Positions 51,925 through 62,761 of a stretch of DNA of 64,000 nucleotides are shown in pieces. Under the pieces are notes generated by a model. The model worked only from the letters and a program-made list of their open reading frames with translations, was not told the DNA's origin and did not search any database. The translations under genes were made by a program, and so were the position numbers. Position 1 is the stretch's first letter. Each line of letters opens with the position of its first letter. The stretch is from Verrucomicrobiia bacterium (GTDB taxonomy: Bacteria; Verrucomicrobiota; Verrucomicrobiia; Verrucomicrobiales; Akkermansiaceae): contig JAUIGV010000004.1 in assembly GCA_030432565.1 (NCBI GenBank), positions 186,001 through 250,000 on the forward strand. The letters are read 5' to 3'.

Positions 51925-52537
51925 TCTTCAAAATCACCCTCTTGTCGCAGATCGGCTGGCCCGGCTTCGCTCCACGAATTGTCCTCCCCAGGAATTCCGC
52001 CAACACGTTTCCGACATCGCACGACTCATGGTCCTCCCGGCGACCGCCAATCTGGCGACGAACGACACCGAAGTCACTACCCCTCTCACCTCAATGACGG
52101 GGCAGGTATTGGCCCGGCCCATCGTGCTCGTACCCATTCTACGGGCAGGACTTGGGATCAGTGAAGCGTTCCTCCAAATGCTCCCGGAAGCAACCGTGGC
52201 TCACTACGGCATGGCCCGAAATGAGGAAACGCTCCAACCCGAGGTCTATCTGGAACGAATTCCCGATCAGATCGGGGAAGCCGAAGTCTTCATCCTCGAC
52301 CCCATGCTGGCAACCGGCGGAAGCGCCCTTGCCGCCATAGACGGGTTAAAAAAACGGGGCGCCCGGCACCTCCATTTCGTTTGCCTCGTGGCCAGCCCCG
52401 AAGGAATTGAGCTTCTCAAGGAAAGTCACCCTGACGTGCCCGTCACGACAGCGGCCATCGACCAAGGGCTTAACGAACATGGATACATCGTCCCCGGACT
52501 TGGAGACGCCGGCGACCGGATCTTCGGAACCTTATAA
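51917..52537 (+). CDS. upp: Uracil phosphoribosyltransferase
   Basis: NLQNHPLVADRLARLR; ILDPMLATGGSALAAID; FVCLVASPEGI. Confidence 0.94.
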   Translation: MPNLQNHPLVADRLARLRSTNCPPQEFRQHVSDIARLMVLPATANLATNDTEVTTPLTSMTGQVLARPIVLVPILRAGLGISEAFLQMLPEATVAHYGMARNEETLQPEVYLERIPDQIGEAEVFILDPMLATGGSALAAIDGLKKRGARHLHFVCLVASPEGIELLKESHPDVPVTTAAIDQGLNEHGYIVPGLGDAGDRIFGTL

Positions 52538-52538
52538 G

Positions 52539-55157
52539 ATGGCGCTGGACACGACTTGGGGTTACCCTTCCGCCGTGCGAACACTGGGATTGGTCTTCCT
52601 CATCTACGTCTCGTCCTCCTTCATTGGAAAGGGTGCGACTTGGGACGAAGTGCAACAATCACCGGAATATCTTGCGGCCAAGAAATACATCTCGGACTAT
52701 CTTCCCGATCTTGCAATCCCGAGGATCAAAGAAATCCTGGCCCGCAAAGATCTCGACACTACCGCCCGGGCCACCCTTCTCACCCTTCTCGGCGAATCCG
52801 AAGTCCGGGCCGGTATGCCAGGCCTCGCACTGAAGACGCTCGACGACCCGCTTTTGAGAGATATCAGCCCCGCCCACCTCTGGCGTAGCTACGCTCTCGT
52901 TCAGATGGGCAGATACCGGGATGCCATCGGCGAACTCGAAAAAATTGACCGCGCGAACATGCGGGAAAACGCCGACCTCCAGACCGGAAAACTCCTGCTG
53001 GCACTGGGCGATGCCAACGACGCCCGGCCCATTTTGGAGCCACTTTTAGAATCAAAAGACACCTCGATTCAGAAAGAAGCCAAACTTCAACTCACCTCGG
53101 TTGCCCTCTCACAAGATCGACTTGATGATGCGGGTGCTCTCCTCGAAAATATCTCCCCCGAAAATCCGGTCGAAGAAAGCCTCGTCCGCTATCTTGGAGG
53201 AAGACTTCAACTCGCAAAAGGAGAACGACTGTCAGCAGTGGGAACATTCCAAACCTTGATTAATGATCCTGAAATTCGCAAAAAACTCCCCGCTCCACTT
53301 TTCCACGAAGCAACCGTAGCCCTTGCCGACAGCCTCGCCCTCGGGGGAAATGAATCCGCCGCCGTCGATTCGCTCATCGAGACTCTCAACAAAAATCCGA
53401 ATCCTCCAAATCTCGACGCCATTTTTGCGCGATTGAGAGCTTGGGCGGGCAAAACCGATACGACCGCGCTGATTGCCAGGATTTCAAAATGGGCTCCGCC
53501 TCTTCCAAAACCCCCGGAGAATCCCCTGATTAAAAATTCCGGCTCCGCCCAAACCATCATTCCTCCCGCCTCCGCTGCACTCCCCCCCACCACTCCGGTC
53601 CAGCCGAGGAGCCTTTACTCACTCTCATTTCTGGCAACCATTCAACTTGAATCAGACGATCCCGATCAAAGAAGAGCTGGTCGCAGGAGAGTCGCACAAC
53701 TCCTCCTGATTAGCCCAAGCGGTTCCCCGCTCGTCAATCGCTCGCTGCTCGAACTCGGCATCCTGGACTTGAAGGAGAAAAAATTCGAACAGGCCCTTTC
53801 CATCTTCTCCCTATTCGACGACGGAAAGGCCGCTCCGGAAACCAAGGCCTACGCCAAAGCTCTCGCCGCCAAGGCCGCCTTCGCCATTGAACAACCAACC
53901 AAAGCGAGCCAACTCTTTCTCGAGGCCGAGGAGATTGCACGGGAAATCAGGCAAGATGAACTTGGGTCACTGGCGGCCTTGAATGCGGGAATCACGCTAC
54001 TCACTTCAACCCGATCCAAGGAACTTGATGAAATCACGCGCAACCTCGACAGCCCTGAGGCCCGCTCTTTTCTCATCCTCGAACGCGGATTGTTCCTTTC
54101 GTCAAAAAAAGACCCCACAGCGAGGGACCTACTCATCAGCTTCCTCGAAAAATTCCCCGATAATCCCCGCACGCGAGAGGCTGCGCTGGCACTTGCCGAA
54201 AGCGCTATCTTCACTCCTCCCTTCGATCTTGAACTGGCCAGGGAAAAGATCAGCCCACTTAAGTTCGATCTTCAGAGCGAATCGGACCTCGAGGCCCGTC
54301 GACTCCTCGTCTTGCTCGCACTCAACACCGGAATTCAACAAGCCCAGGATTTCCTTTCCAAAGCCCCGTCACATCCTTCTGCTCCGCGAATCCTCTTTCA
54401 ACTCGGACAAACCTATCGCAAACCCGGTCCGGAAAAAGGCAGGGGACCTGGAAAGGCAAATTACCAATTTGAACTGCTTATCGAGAAATATCCCGAGAGC
54501 GAATTCGCCGATGCCGCACGCTACCTCAGTGCAGTCACATCCATCGCACTCAAGACGGAGTCGGCCAACAAAAAGGCCATCGACCATTTTCGCAAACTCA
54601 TCGCGCAAAAGGGTGTCCTCGCAAATGAAGCTGCCATCAACCTTTGCAGTCTTCTCATAGACCGCAACCAACAGGAAGCGGCCATCGACGAGATCGAAAT
54701 ATTTCTGGAAGACGAAAAAATGCCCGACAGCGATCGCCGGCGCTTTCTCGTTCTCGGAGCCGATGCCTCCAACCAGGTGGGCCAGCATGAGAACGCCCTG
54801 AGGTTCTACGACCGCCTCCTCGAGCTCAAAGACCTACCCGTTTCGACCCGGAACCAAGCCCAATATATTCGTGGCCAGGCTCTTGAAAAACTAGGCCGAA
54901 ACGTCCAGGCCCTCGAATCCTACTATGAGGTCATCAATAGAAACTTTGACCCGGAATCCACCACTTCCCTCGAATGGAAATGGTATGACAAGTGCGGCAT
55001 CGAAGGAGCTCTCGCCCTTTTGGAAAAAGAAGGGCGGTGGAAAGCCGCCATCCAACTCGCCGAAAAGATCGGACGGAGTGGCAGCCCGCGTGCCAAAGAT
55101 GCCAAGGAAATCGCCGAGCGCATTGGCCTTGAGCATTTCATCTATCGGGGACGTTAA
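52539..55157 (+). CDS. Large TPR-repeat protein
   Basis: Repeated helix-turn-helix TPR units; start assigned to 52539, since the 52407 start overlaps upp. Confidence 0.75.
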   Translation: MALDTTWGYPSAVRTLGLVFLIYVSSSFIGKGATWDEVQQSPEYLAAKKYISDYLPDLAIPRIKEILARKDLDTTARATLLTLLGESEVRAGMPGLALKTLDDPLLRDISPAHLWRSYALVQMGRYRDAIGELEKIDRANMRENADLQTGKLLLALGDANDARPILEPLLESKDTSIQKEAKLQLTSVALSQDRLDDAGALLENISPENPVEESLVRYLGGRLQLAKGERLSAVGTFQTLINDPEIRKKLPAPLFHEATVALADSLALGGNESAAVDSLIETLNKNPNPPNLDAIFARLRAWAGKTDTTALIARISKWAPPLPKPPENPLIKNSGSAQTIIPPASAALPPTTPVQPRSLYSLSFLATIQLESDDPDQRRAGRRRVAQLLLISPSGSPLVNRSLLELGILDLKEKKFEQALSIFSLFDDGKAAPETKAYAKALAAKAAFAIEQPTKASQLFLEAEEIAREIRQDELGSLAALNAGITLLTSTRSKELDEITRNLDSPEARSFLILERGLFLSSKKDPTARDLLISFLEKFPDNPRTREAALALAESAIFTPPFDLELAREKISPLKFDLQSESDLEARRLLVLLALNTGIQQAQDFLSKAPSHPSAPRILFQLGQTYRKPGPEKGRGPGKANYQFELLIEKYPESEFADAARYLSAVTSIALKTESANKKAIDHFRKLIAQKGVLANEAAINLCSLLIDRNQQEAAIDEIEIFLEDEKMPDSDRRRFLVLGADASNQVGQHENALRFYDRLLELKDLPVSTRNQAQYIRGQALEKLGRNVQALESYYEVINRNFDPESTTSLEWKWYDKCGIEGALALLEKEGRWKAAIQLAEKIGRSGSPRAKDAKEIAERIGLEHFIYRGR

Positions 55158-55596
55158 TTCCTTGCAAAGAATGGACGAACTCAAGCCAATACGTTGATGC
55201 CACGACTTTGTGAAAATCAGATTCAATGTGGAATCCCCGGCTCACGTCCGTTTTCCCGGCGATCATCCGGCCCAAACCAAGTCAGCCTTCCGTTTTCAAC
55301 ACCAAGAGTGGACGAGCCGGACCACCCGACTCCCCGGTCACTTGGGGAACTTAAGCGAATCTCGGCTCAGCCCACGATAATGCCATTTTCGCACCAGCAA
55401 TCAAAACAAGGAAAACCCCGCCCAAATCATCAGAGCAAAATCCCTTCGAACAATTCGACTCGTCTTCATCAATCACGAGCGGCCTCCACCGCGATTCCAT
55501 GCCAATCAAGACACCTTCAAAAAAGCATTTTTTCCTTTAGTTTGGGAGCCTTAAGAGTTATCCCGCCCGCCCCTTAGTTCAAAAACCTTTACGACT

Positions 55597-57375
55597 ATGC
55601 CGCAAACAGCCAACCCGCCCGCCGCCTCTTCCGATCTTCGTAACGCTGTCATCCGGCTTGCCGGCAATTCCCAGGACGGAATTCAGTCGGTGGGAGCTTT
55701 TCTTGGTCAACTCGCCGGCACCACCGCCCAGGAGGTCATGACCTACATGACGATTCCCAGCACCATTTCAGGGGGACCCTCCATTTTCCAGGTCCATCTC
55801 GGCTCGGGCGAAGTCCTCCACCCCGGCGACCGCGCCGACACCCTCGTTGCCTTTTACCAGCACTCCTACGACGGTCATTTAAATACCCTCAAGGACGGCG
55901 GCATCTGCTTTTATGACAGCGATAACGTTGAGGAACTGAAGGAAGAGCGTGGCATCATTCACATTGGCGTCCCCTTCACCTCCGCCACCATCGAAGCGAT
56001 TGGCGGAAGCGCCAAATCACGAGGCAAAAACATCTTCGTCCTCGGCCTGCTCTGCGCGGTTTACCAATTGGATCGCGAGAAAATGACCGAGATCATTGCC
56101 AAAAAGTTTGGCAAAAAGTCGGAGGATATTCTTCGCAATGCCATGCTCGCATTCGATGCCGGTTACGCCTGGCCGGTGCACGACATCGAGCACATGCCCA
56201 TGGCTCCCGGTGAAAACGATGCTCCCAATCGAGTCTCGACCGACGGCAACACCATGCTTGCTCTTGGTTTAATCGCAGGCGGTTGCCGATTCGGAGCGGG
56301 CTACCCCATCACCCCATGGACCACGATCATGGAGTTTCTCCGCTCCGAACTTCCCAAATACAATGGGATGTTCATCCAGTGTGAGGATGAACTTGCCGCA
56401 GTTTCACTCGCCCTCGGAGCTTCCTATTCCGGCCATCTCGCCATCACCGGATCCTCCGGCCCAGGTCTTGCCCTAAAAGCGGAGGCCCTCGGCTACGCCA
56501 GCATGGCCGAACTTCCGCTCATCGTGGTCAATATCCAGCGCGGAGGACCTTCCACCGGCCTTCCAACTTCGGTTGAACAATCCGATTTGATGCAGGCCAT
56601 TTACGGATCGCACGGCGACGCTCCCCGCATCGTCCTGGCTCCCAGAAATGTCGAAGACTGCTTTTACACCGCGCTTGAGGCCTGCCGCCTCGCCAAGGAA
56701 TATTCCACGCCGGTTTTCATCCTTTCCGACCAAGCCATCGCAACCCGCCTTGAGGCCTTTGAAGAGCCTGATCTCGAGACCCACTGGCAGGACCCGGAAC
56801 TCGATCTCTCCGAGCGCGGAGCAGACTTCAAACCATACCCACTTGACCAGTTAACCCGCCACTCACCTCCGGGAGCACGCTCCAGCGAAGGGAAATACCC
56901 GGTCGTCACCGGTCTCGAGCACGACGAATGGGGCCACCCTTCGGGCAACCCGACCAATCACGAAAAAATGACCGCGAAGCGGCGCGACAAGCTTGTCAAA
57001 CTCGCCAAATCCCTCCCTCTCCCGAACGTCCACGGTGAGAAGGAAGGCAGCCTTCTCCTTGTCGGGTGGGGATCCACCTACGGGCCCATCAAGGAAGCCA
57101 CCGACCGCCTGAACGCCACCGGTCACAAGGTTGGCTCGATCAATATTCGCCACGTCCATCCGCTTCCGGACGGTTTGGGAGAACTCTTCGACAAATACGA
57201 CCATGTCCTCGTTCCCGAAATGAACGATTCCGGAATGTATGGCTACGGACAACTTGCCACTCTTCTGAGAGCCAAGACCTGTAATCCCAAAATCGAATCC
57301 GTGAACAAGGTTCAGGGCATCAGTTTCCGCGTACAGGAAATCACCGATGCGGCCGAAGCGCTCATCAAGAGCTAA
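55597..57375 (+). CDS. korA: 2-oxoacid:acceptor oxidoreductase, fused gamma-alpha subunit (KorA-like)
   Basis: N-terminal gamma-like domain then MLALGLIAGGCRFGAGYPITPWTTIMEFL; FILSDQAIATR. Confidence 0.9.
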   Translation: MPQTANPPAASSDLRNAVIRLAGNSQDGIQSVGAFLGQLAGTTAQEVMTYMTIPSTISGGPSIFQVHLGSGEVLHPGDRADTLVAFYQHSYDGHLNTLKDGGICFYDSDNVEELKEERGIIHIGVPFTSATIEAIGGSAKSRGKNIFVLGLLCAVYQLDREKMTEIIAKKFGKKSEDILRNAMLAFDAGYAWPVHDIEHMPMAPGENDAPNRVSTDGNTMLALGLIAGGCRFGAGYPITPWTTIMEFLRSELPKYNGMFIQCEDELAAVSLALGASYSGHLAITGSSGPGLALKAEALGYASMAELPLIVVNIQRGGPSTGLPTSVEQSDLMQAIYGSHGDAPRIVLAPRNVEDCFYTALEACRLAKEYSTPVFILSDQAIATRLEAFEEPDLETHWQDPELDLSERGADFKPYPLDQLTRHSPPGARSSEGKYPVVTGLEHDEWGHPSGNPTNHEKMTAKRRDKLVKLAKSLPLPNVHGEKEGSLLLVGWGSTYGPIKEATDRLNATGHKVGSINIRHVHPLPDGLGELFDKYDHVLVPEMNDSGMYGYGQLATLLRAKTCNPKIESVNKVQGISFRVQEITDAAEALIKS

Positions 57376-57409
57376 AAAAACTTTTCCGAACTTTAACCCG
57401 ACTTTCATC

Positions 57410-58309
57410 ATGTCAGATACCACCTCAGCCGCCCCCGCCGAAAAGCTCACAAAGAAACAACTAAAAGCTGACCACCCCACCTGGTGTCCGGCCTGCGGCG
57501 ATTTTGCAGTTCTTGCCTCATTCTTTAATGTCGTCCAAAAGCTTGGCATTCCTCACGAAAAAATTGTCTGCGTGGCTGGAATCGGATGCTCTTCCCGCTT
57601 TCCCTACTTCGTGAACACACATGGGATCCACTTTATCCACGGCCGGGCTCTTCCTCTCGCCACCGGGATTTCACTTTCCCGCCCCGATCTTCACGTCTTC
57701 GTATTTGGCGGTGACGGTGACGGATTCTCCATCGGAGGAAACCACCTCAACCACGCCGCGCGGAAAAACGTGAACCTCTCCTACGTCGTAATGGACAACT
57801 TCGTTTATGGTCTGACCAAAAACCAGACTTCACCGACGACTCCGATTGGACAACGTTCCAAGACGGACCCCCGCGGGGCCATTGACCGACCCATCAACCC
57901 AATGGCCCAGTTGGTCTCGAGTGGTGCCACCTTCATTGCCCGCACGCACGCAGCCCAGGTCAAGCACATGAACGAGATGTTCGAGCGCGCCATCCTGCAC
58001 CCCGGCTTCGCTGTTGTGGAGACTCTCTCCGAGTGCACCATGTTCAACCCCGGATCATTCGACGACAGTATCCCCCGTAAAGGCGGTGTTTTCGATCTCG
58101 TCAACGAAGAGGAGCAGGACCTTGAATCCATCGCCGCAGCCATGGAACTTTCACAGGACCTGTCTCCCGGGAAATTCGGTGTCTATTACGAAACCAAACG
58201 GCCCACCAAAAACGAGCTCGAGCGCGAATGGCTCGCCGACGCCCGCAGCAAAGTGGGTGATCTGAGCGAACGCGACTTGCTCCGCCAACGTTTCGCTTCC
58301 ATGCGCTAG
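57410..58309 (+). CDS. korB: 2-oxoacid:ferredoxin oxidoreductase beta subunit (KorB-like)
   Basis: HPTWCPACGDFAVLASF; VFGGDGDGFSIGGNHLNHAARKNVNLSYVVMDNFVYGLTKNQTSPTT. Confidence 0.93.
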   Translation: MSDTTSAAPAEKLTKKQLKADHPTWCPACGDFAVLASFFNVVQKLGIPHEKIVCVAGIGCSSRFPYFVNTHGIHFIHGRALPLATGISLSRPDLHVFVFGGDGDGFSIGGNHLNHAARKNVNLSYVVMDNFVYGLTKNQTSPTTPIGQRSKTDPRGAIDRPINPMAQLVSSGATFIARTHAAQVKHMNEMFERAILHPGFAVVETLSECTMFNPGSFDDSIPRKGGVFDLVNEEEQDLESIAAAMELSQDLSPGKFGVYYETKRPTKNELEREWLADARSKVGDLSERDLLRQRFASMR

Positions 58310-58337
58310 TTCCCGCTGGACCAACGGGTTTTTCAAT

Positions 58338-58374
58338 CACAAAAAGGGCGATCATTTCGATCGCCCTTTTTGTG
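58338..58374. terminator. Bidirectional rho-independent terminator between convergent genes
   Basis: cacaaaaagggcgatcatttcgatcgccctttttgtg. Confidence 0.9.
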
Positions 58375-58395
58375 AAGTGATTACCAGCAAAGCGC

Positions 58396-59229
58396 TTACT
58401 GAATCTCCATCCCGCTCTTGGCGTAAACCCAGCGCTCGATTTTTCCGTCCTTGATCAAGGCCTTGGCCTGAACGGGACGGACTCCAAAAATAGTAGCGGC
58501 CTCATAGGCAGCCAGACCGGTTTGATACTCCGTGCCATCAATCGTCTCGTCACCGTTGGGTTTCCAACCCTTGACCTGGTCACTGGTAAACTCTTTCACC
58601 GCCCCTCCAGCGATGCTCTCTTTCATGAGGGCGATGATCTCATCATCACTCAACTTTGCACCACCCACGGGACCTGGCGTCGGAGTTGGCTCGGGTTCGG
58701 GCTCAACCACCGGCATTGGCTCAGGTGTGGGCGTGGGCGTTGGATCGACCCCAGCCACAGGAGTGGGATTGGGAGCAGGAACCGGAGCCGGGACAGGCGC
58801 TGGTGGCGTCGTAACAGCGACAGCGCCCCCGGCTTCCTTCTCATAAATCTGTTTCGCCAACTGCTGGAAGAGATCGGTATCTTTCGGAGAAATTTCACCT
58901 TTGCCGTTTGAATCAGGTTTTTCGACAATCAGCACATCATCCTTGCGGTTCAAAAGGGTCACGACATCACCCTTCCGCAACCTAACCTGCCCCTCTCCGC
59001 TGAGGGTCGGAATTTCAGTCGCATTCTCAATTTTGACGGTCTTGGGAAGTTCATTGTCGCGCACCTCATCCAGATTAATCGTGTAGTTGGCGCTTTTGTA
59101 TTTCACAATGGCAACCAAACCACTTGCATCTTTTTTCACGTCGACGAGCGCGTGGGTAATAGTGGGACCCAGAATATATCCCAAAAAGTAGAGAACAAAG
59201 ACAACTGCAGCAAATTGGGCGTATTTCAT
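58396..59229 (-). CDS. Membrane-anchored hypothetical protein with Pro-rich linker
   Basis: N-terminal TM, PAPVPAPNPTPVAGVDPTPTPTPEPMPVVEPEPEPTPTPGP linker. Confidence 0.7.
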   Translation of the reverse strand: MKYAQFAAVVFVLYFLGYILGPTITHALVDVKKDASGLVAIVKYKSANYTINLDEVRDNELPKTVKIENATEIPTLSGEGQVRLRKGDVVTLLNRKDDVLIVEKPDSNGKGEISPKDTDLFQQLAKQIYEKEAGGAVAVTTPPAPVPAPVPAPNPTPVAGVDPTPTPTPEPMPVVEPEPEPTPTPGPVGGAKLSDDEIIALMKESIAGGAVKEFTSDQVKGWKPNGDETIDGTEYQTGLAAYEAATIFGVRPVQAKALIKDGKIERWVYAKSGMEIQ

Positions 59230-59332
59230 AATAAGTCGAAGGTGTTGGGGGAGTTTAGAAGAAAATTGTCAGATTGTCACGCAGTCAAAGTCGGCATTTG
59301 ACCTTTTCACCCGGAGGAGAAAGTCTCTCCCC

Positions 59333-62101
59333 ATGGCAGAGACTCGTTTATTCCTCCTTGATGGCATGGCTCTGGTTTATCGCGCCCACTTTGCCTTCAT
59401 TCGCAATCCAATCACAAATTCGCAAGGAGTGAACACCTCTGCGATTTACGGATTCACGAATACATTACTTACAATCATTGAGAAAGAGGCTCCCACCCAC
59501 CTTGCCGTCGCCTTCGACACATCAGCGCCAACCTCGCGGCACACTCTCTATCCCGAATACAAGGCTCAACGCGAAGCCATGCCGGAAGAGCTCGCTGCCG
59601 CCATCCCCGAGGTCAAAAAGCTTTGCCAAGCCTTTAGAATACCCGTCCTCGTTATCGATGGCTTTGAGGCCGACGACATCATTGGCACCGTGGCCCGCCG
59701 GGCAGAGGAAACTGGCGGAATTGAGACCTTTATGGTCACGCCCGACAAGGATTTCGCCCAATTGGTGGCCCCTCATACCGCGATGTGGAAACCCGGCCGC
59801 CAGGGCTCCGACCACGAGATTCTCACTCTCGAAAAAATCCTCGCAAACTGGGAGATCGAGGACCCAAAGCAAGTCATCGATATCCTGGGACTCTGGGGTG
59901 ATGCCTCCGACAACATCCCGGGGATCCCCGGAATTGGCGAAAAAACCGCCAAAAAGCTTATCGGCCAATATAAATCTGTCGAAGGATTGCTCGACAACAT
60001 CGACAAGCTCAAGGGAAAGCAGAAAGAAAACGTCACCAATTTCGCAGAGCAAGCCCGCCTGTCCAAGGAACTCGCCACCATCATTACCGACGCCCCCGTC
60101 GCAGAGACCTTCGAGGATTTCAAGCTGGAGGAGCCCGACGGAGAAGCGCTCAAACGACTTTTTGAAACCTGGGAATTCCGAACTCTCACCAAGCGTCTCT
60201 TTGGCGATGCCGAAAAGACCGAAGAAACCAAACCCACACCGGTTTTCGAGAGCCTCAAAACGCTCGCTGATATTCCTCACAATTATCATCTCGTCGACTC
60301 CGGAAAAGCCATCGACGCCTTGATCTCCAAACTTCTCGCCGCCAGCACCTTCTGCTTCGATGTGGAGACCAACTCACTCGACCGCTTCTCGTCAAATCTT
60401 CTCGGCATCGCATTCTCGTTCAAGCCCGGTGAAGCCTACTACCTCCCCGTCACCGATTGGCCCGCCCTGCGGGAAAAACTGCTCCCGGTTTTCAAATCCC
60501 CCGCACTAAAAATTGGCCACAACTTAAAGTTCGACCTCGCCATCATGCTCTCCCATGGAGTCGAGGTCAACGGCCCCTTCTTCGACACCATGCTCGCGCA
60601 CACCCTGGTCGCGCCAGAGCAAAAGCACAGCATGGATTCGCTGTCCGAAAACCTCCTGGGCTATTCTCCCGTCAAACTCGTTGATCTCTTTTCAGGAGAG
60701 CAGGACGAGGAAGACGACCTTTTCGCAGCAGCCGCGAAAAAGAAGGCTTCAAAAGGCGAACTGGACCCCTCGGAACTCCCCGTCGAAACCCTCGCCGAAT
60801 ACGCGGCCGAAGATGCCGATGTAACGCTCCAACTCTATCATAAACTCCTCCCAGAGCTCGAGAAACTCAATCTCCTCCCGATCATGGAGGATATCGAGGC
60901 CCCTCTTCTCCCCGTCCTGGTCGCGATGGAGAACGAAGGAATCACAATGGACCAATCCGTTCTCGATGAGGTCGGCAAAGTTCTCGCCGGGAGGATCGAA
61001 ACTCTAAGCAAAAAAATCGAGGAATCCGCCGGACGCCCCTTTAATCTCAACTCGCCCAAGCAGCTTGGCGAAATCCTTTTTGGCGAAATGAAGCTCGTCG
61101 AGAAGCCGAAAAAAACGAAGACCGGACAATTCAAGACAGACGAGCAAACCCTCGCTTCACTTGCTCCAAAGCACACCATCGTCGCAAATATCCTCAGCTA
61201 CCGCGAGGCCACGAAACTCAAGTCCACTTACGTCGACGCACTCCCCAACCACCGCGCCGAACACTCGGGTCGTGTTCACACCCATCTCCACCAACTGGTT
61301 ACCTCGACCGGACGTCTCGCTTCGTCCGATCCAAATCTACAAAACATTCCCGTCCGGTCGGAAATGGGGCGCGAATTGCGCCGGGCTTTTGTGCCACGGG
61401 GCAATGAGTATATTTTAATGGCTGCTGACTACTCCCAGGTGGAACTTCGCGTGATGGCTGCACTTTCGGGCGACCCCGCCATGATCGAGGCCTTCAAAAA
61501 CGACCTGGACATTCACACTGCCACCGCAGCGCGAGTCTTCGGCGTCGGAACAGATGAAGTCGTCCCCGATATGCGCCGCACTGCCAAGATGGTAAATTTC
61601 GGAATCATTTATGGAATTTCGGCCTTCGGGCTATCCCAGCGGCTTGGAATCGCTCGCAGCGAGGCAAGCGAGATCATCAAAACCTACTTCGAACAATACC
61701 CCGCCATTCACCAATTTATGGAGGATACCACCGAAAGTGTCCGTGAGAAGGGCTACGCACAAACCCTCGCTGGACGCCGCCGTTATTTCAAGGACATCAA
61801 ATCCGGCAATGCAAGCATCCGCGCCAATGCCGAGCGGGCGGCCATCAACAGCCCCATTCAAGGCACTGCCGCCGATATGATCAAATTGGCCATGGTCCGG
61901 ATTCACAAACTCATGCAGGGACACAAATCCAAAATGATCCTTCAGGTCCACGACGAACTCCTCTTCGACCTCCATCAGGACGAAAAAGACGAGCTCCCAC
62001 CGCTCATTCTGAAGGCCATGGAGACCGCAATCGACCTCCCGCACGGGGTTCCGGTAAAAATCGACCTCGGATTTGGCGACAACTGGTTGCAAGCCCACTA
62101 G
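59333..62101 (+). CDS. polA: DNA polymerase I
   Basis: FLLDGMALVYRAHFAF; exo-like domain FDVETNSLDRF; MAADYSQVELRVMAALSGD; VHDELLFDL. Confidence 0.97.
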   Translation: MAETRLFLLDGMALVYRAHFAFIRNPITNSQGVNTSAIYGFTNTLLTIIEKEAPTHLAVAFDTSAPTSRHTLYPEYKAQREAMPEELAAAIPEVKKLCQAFRIPVLVIDGFEADDIIGTVARRAEETGGIETFMVTPDKDFAQLVAPHTAMWKPGRQGSDHEILTLEKILANWEIEDPKQVIDILGLWGDASDNIPGIPGIGEKTAKKLIGQYKSVEGLLDNIDKLKGKQKENVTNFAEQARLSKELATIITDAPVAETFEDFKLEEPDGEALKRLFETWEFRTLTKRLFGDAEKTEETKPTPVFESLKTLADIPHNYHLVDSGKAIDALISKLLAASTFCFDVETNSLDRFSSNLLGIAFSFKPGEAYYLPVTDWPALREKLLPVFKSPALKIGHNLKFDLAIMLSHGVEVNGPFFDTMLAHTLVAPEQKHSMDSLSENLLGYSPVKLVDLFSGEQDEEDDLFAAAAKKKASKGELDPSELPVETLAEYAAEDADVTLQLYHKLLPELEKLNLLPIMEDIEAPLLPVLVAMENEGITMDQSVLDEVGKVLAGRIETLSKKIEESAGRPFNLNSPKQLGEILFGEMKLVEKPKKTKTGQFKTDEQTLASLAPKHTIVANILSYREATKLKSTYVDALPNHRAEHSGRVHTHLHQLVTSTGRLASSDPNLQNIPVRSEMGRELRRAFVPRGNEYILMAADYSQVELRVMAALSGDPAMIEAFKNDLDIHTATAARVFGVGTDEVVPDMRRTAKMVNFGIIYGISAFGLSQRLGIARSEASEIIKTYFEQYPAIHQFMEDTTESVREKGYAQTLAGRRRYFKDIKSGNASIRANAERAAINSPIQGTAADMIKLAMVRIHKLMQGHKSKMILQVHDELLFDLHQDEKDELPPLILKAMETAIDLPHGVPVKIDLGFGDNWLQAH

Positions 62102-62125
62102 TCTTCTCTAAAGTCTCAATCAGTT

Positions 62126-62743
62126 ATGAAATCTATCTTCAAAATCGCACTCATCGGATTCCTCACTTCTTTTGCCCTCGCACAAGACCCGACCGAAAAA
62201 ACGGCCGAGGAAAAGCAGCCCGAAAAACCAGCTCCTGCCAAGGAAGTCACCGTGATCATGTCCACTTCGATGGGCGATATTCACATCGAACTTGATTCCA
62301 AAAGCGCTCCAATCACCGTCGAAAACTTTCTCAAGTATGTTGATGCCAAATACTATGACGGCACCATTTTCCACCGGGTCATCGGCAACTTCATGATCCA
62401 GGGAGGCGGCTTCAAGGAAAAGGACGGCTCGTTCAAAAAACAAGCCACCAACCCGCCCATCAAAAACGAAAGTGAAAAGACCCCGGGCAACGAACGCGGC
62501 ACCATCGCCATGGCCCGGACCTCGGCCCCAAACAGTGCGACCTCCCAATTCTTCATTAATGTGGTTGATAATACTTTCCTCAACTACCCCAACAATGGCG
62601 GCGGATACGCCACTTTTGGAAAGGTCACCAAAGGCATGGAGGTCGTCGACAAAATCAAGGCCGTCAAAACTGCGACCAAAAACGGTATGGCGAACGTCCC
62701 TGTCGAAACCGTCACCATCAAGTCGGTGAAGCGCTCCAAGTAA
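62126..62743 (+). CDS. Cyclophilin-type peptidyl-prolyl isomerase, exported
   Basis: FHRVIGNFMIQGGGF; RGTIAMARTSAPNSATSQFFINV. Confidence 0.94.
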   Translation: MKSIFKIALIGFLTSFALAQDPTEKTAEEKQPEKPAPAKEVTVIMSTSMGDIHIELDSKSAPITVENFLKYVDAKYYDGTIFHRVIGNFMIQGGGFKEKDGSFKKQATNPPIKNESEKTPGNERGTIAMARTSAPNSATSQFFINVVDNTFLNYPNNGGGYATFGKVTKGMEVVDKIKAVKTATKNGMANVPVETVTIKSVKRSK

Positions 62744-62761
62744 ACTCAAAATTCGTCGATC

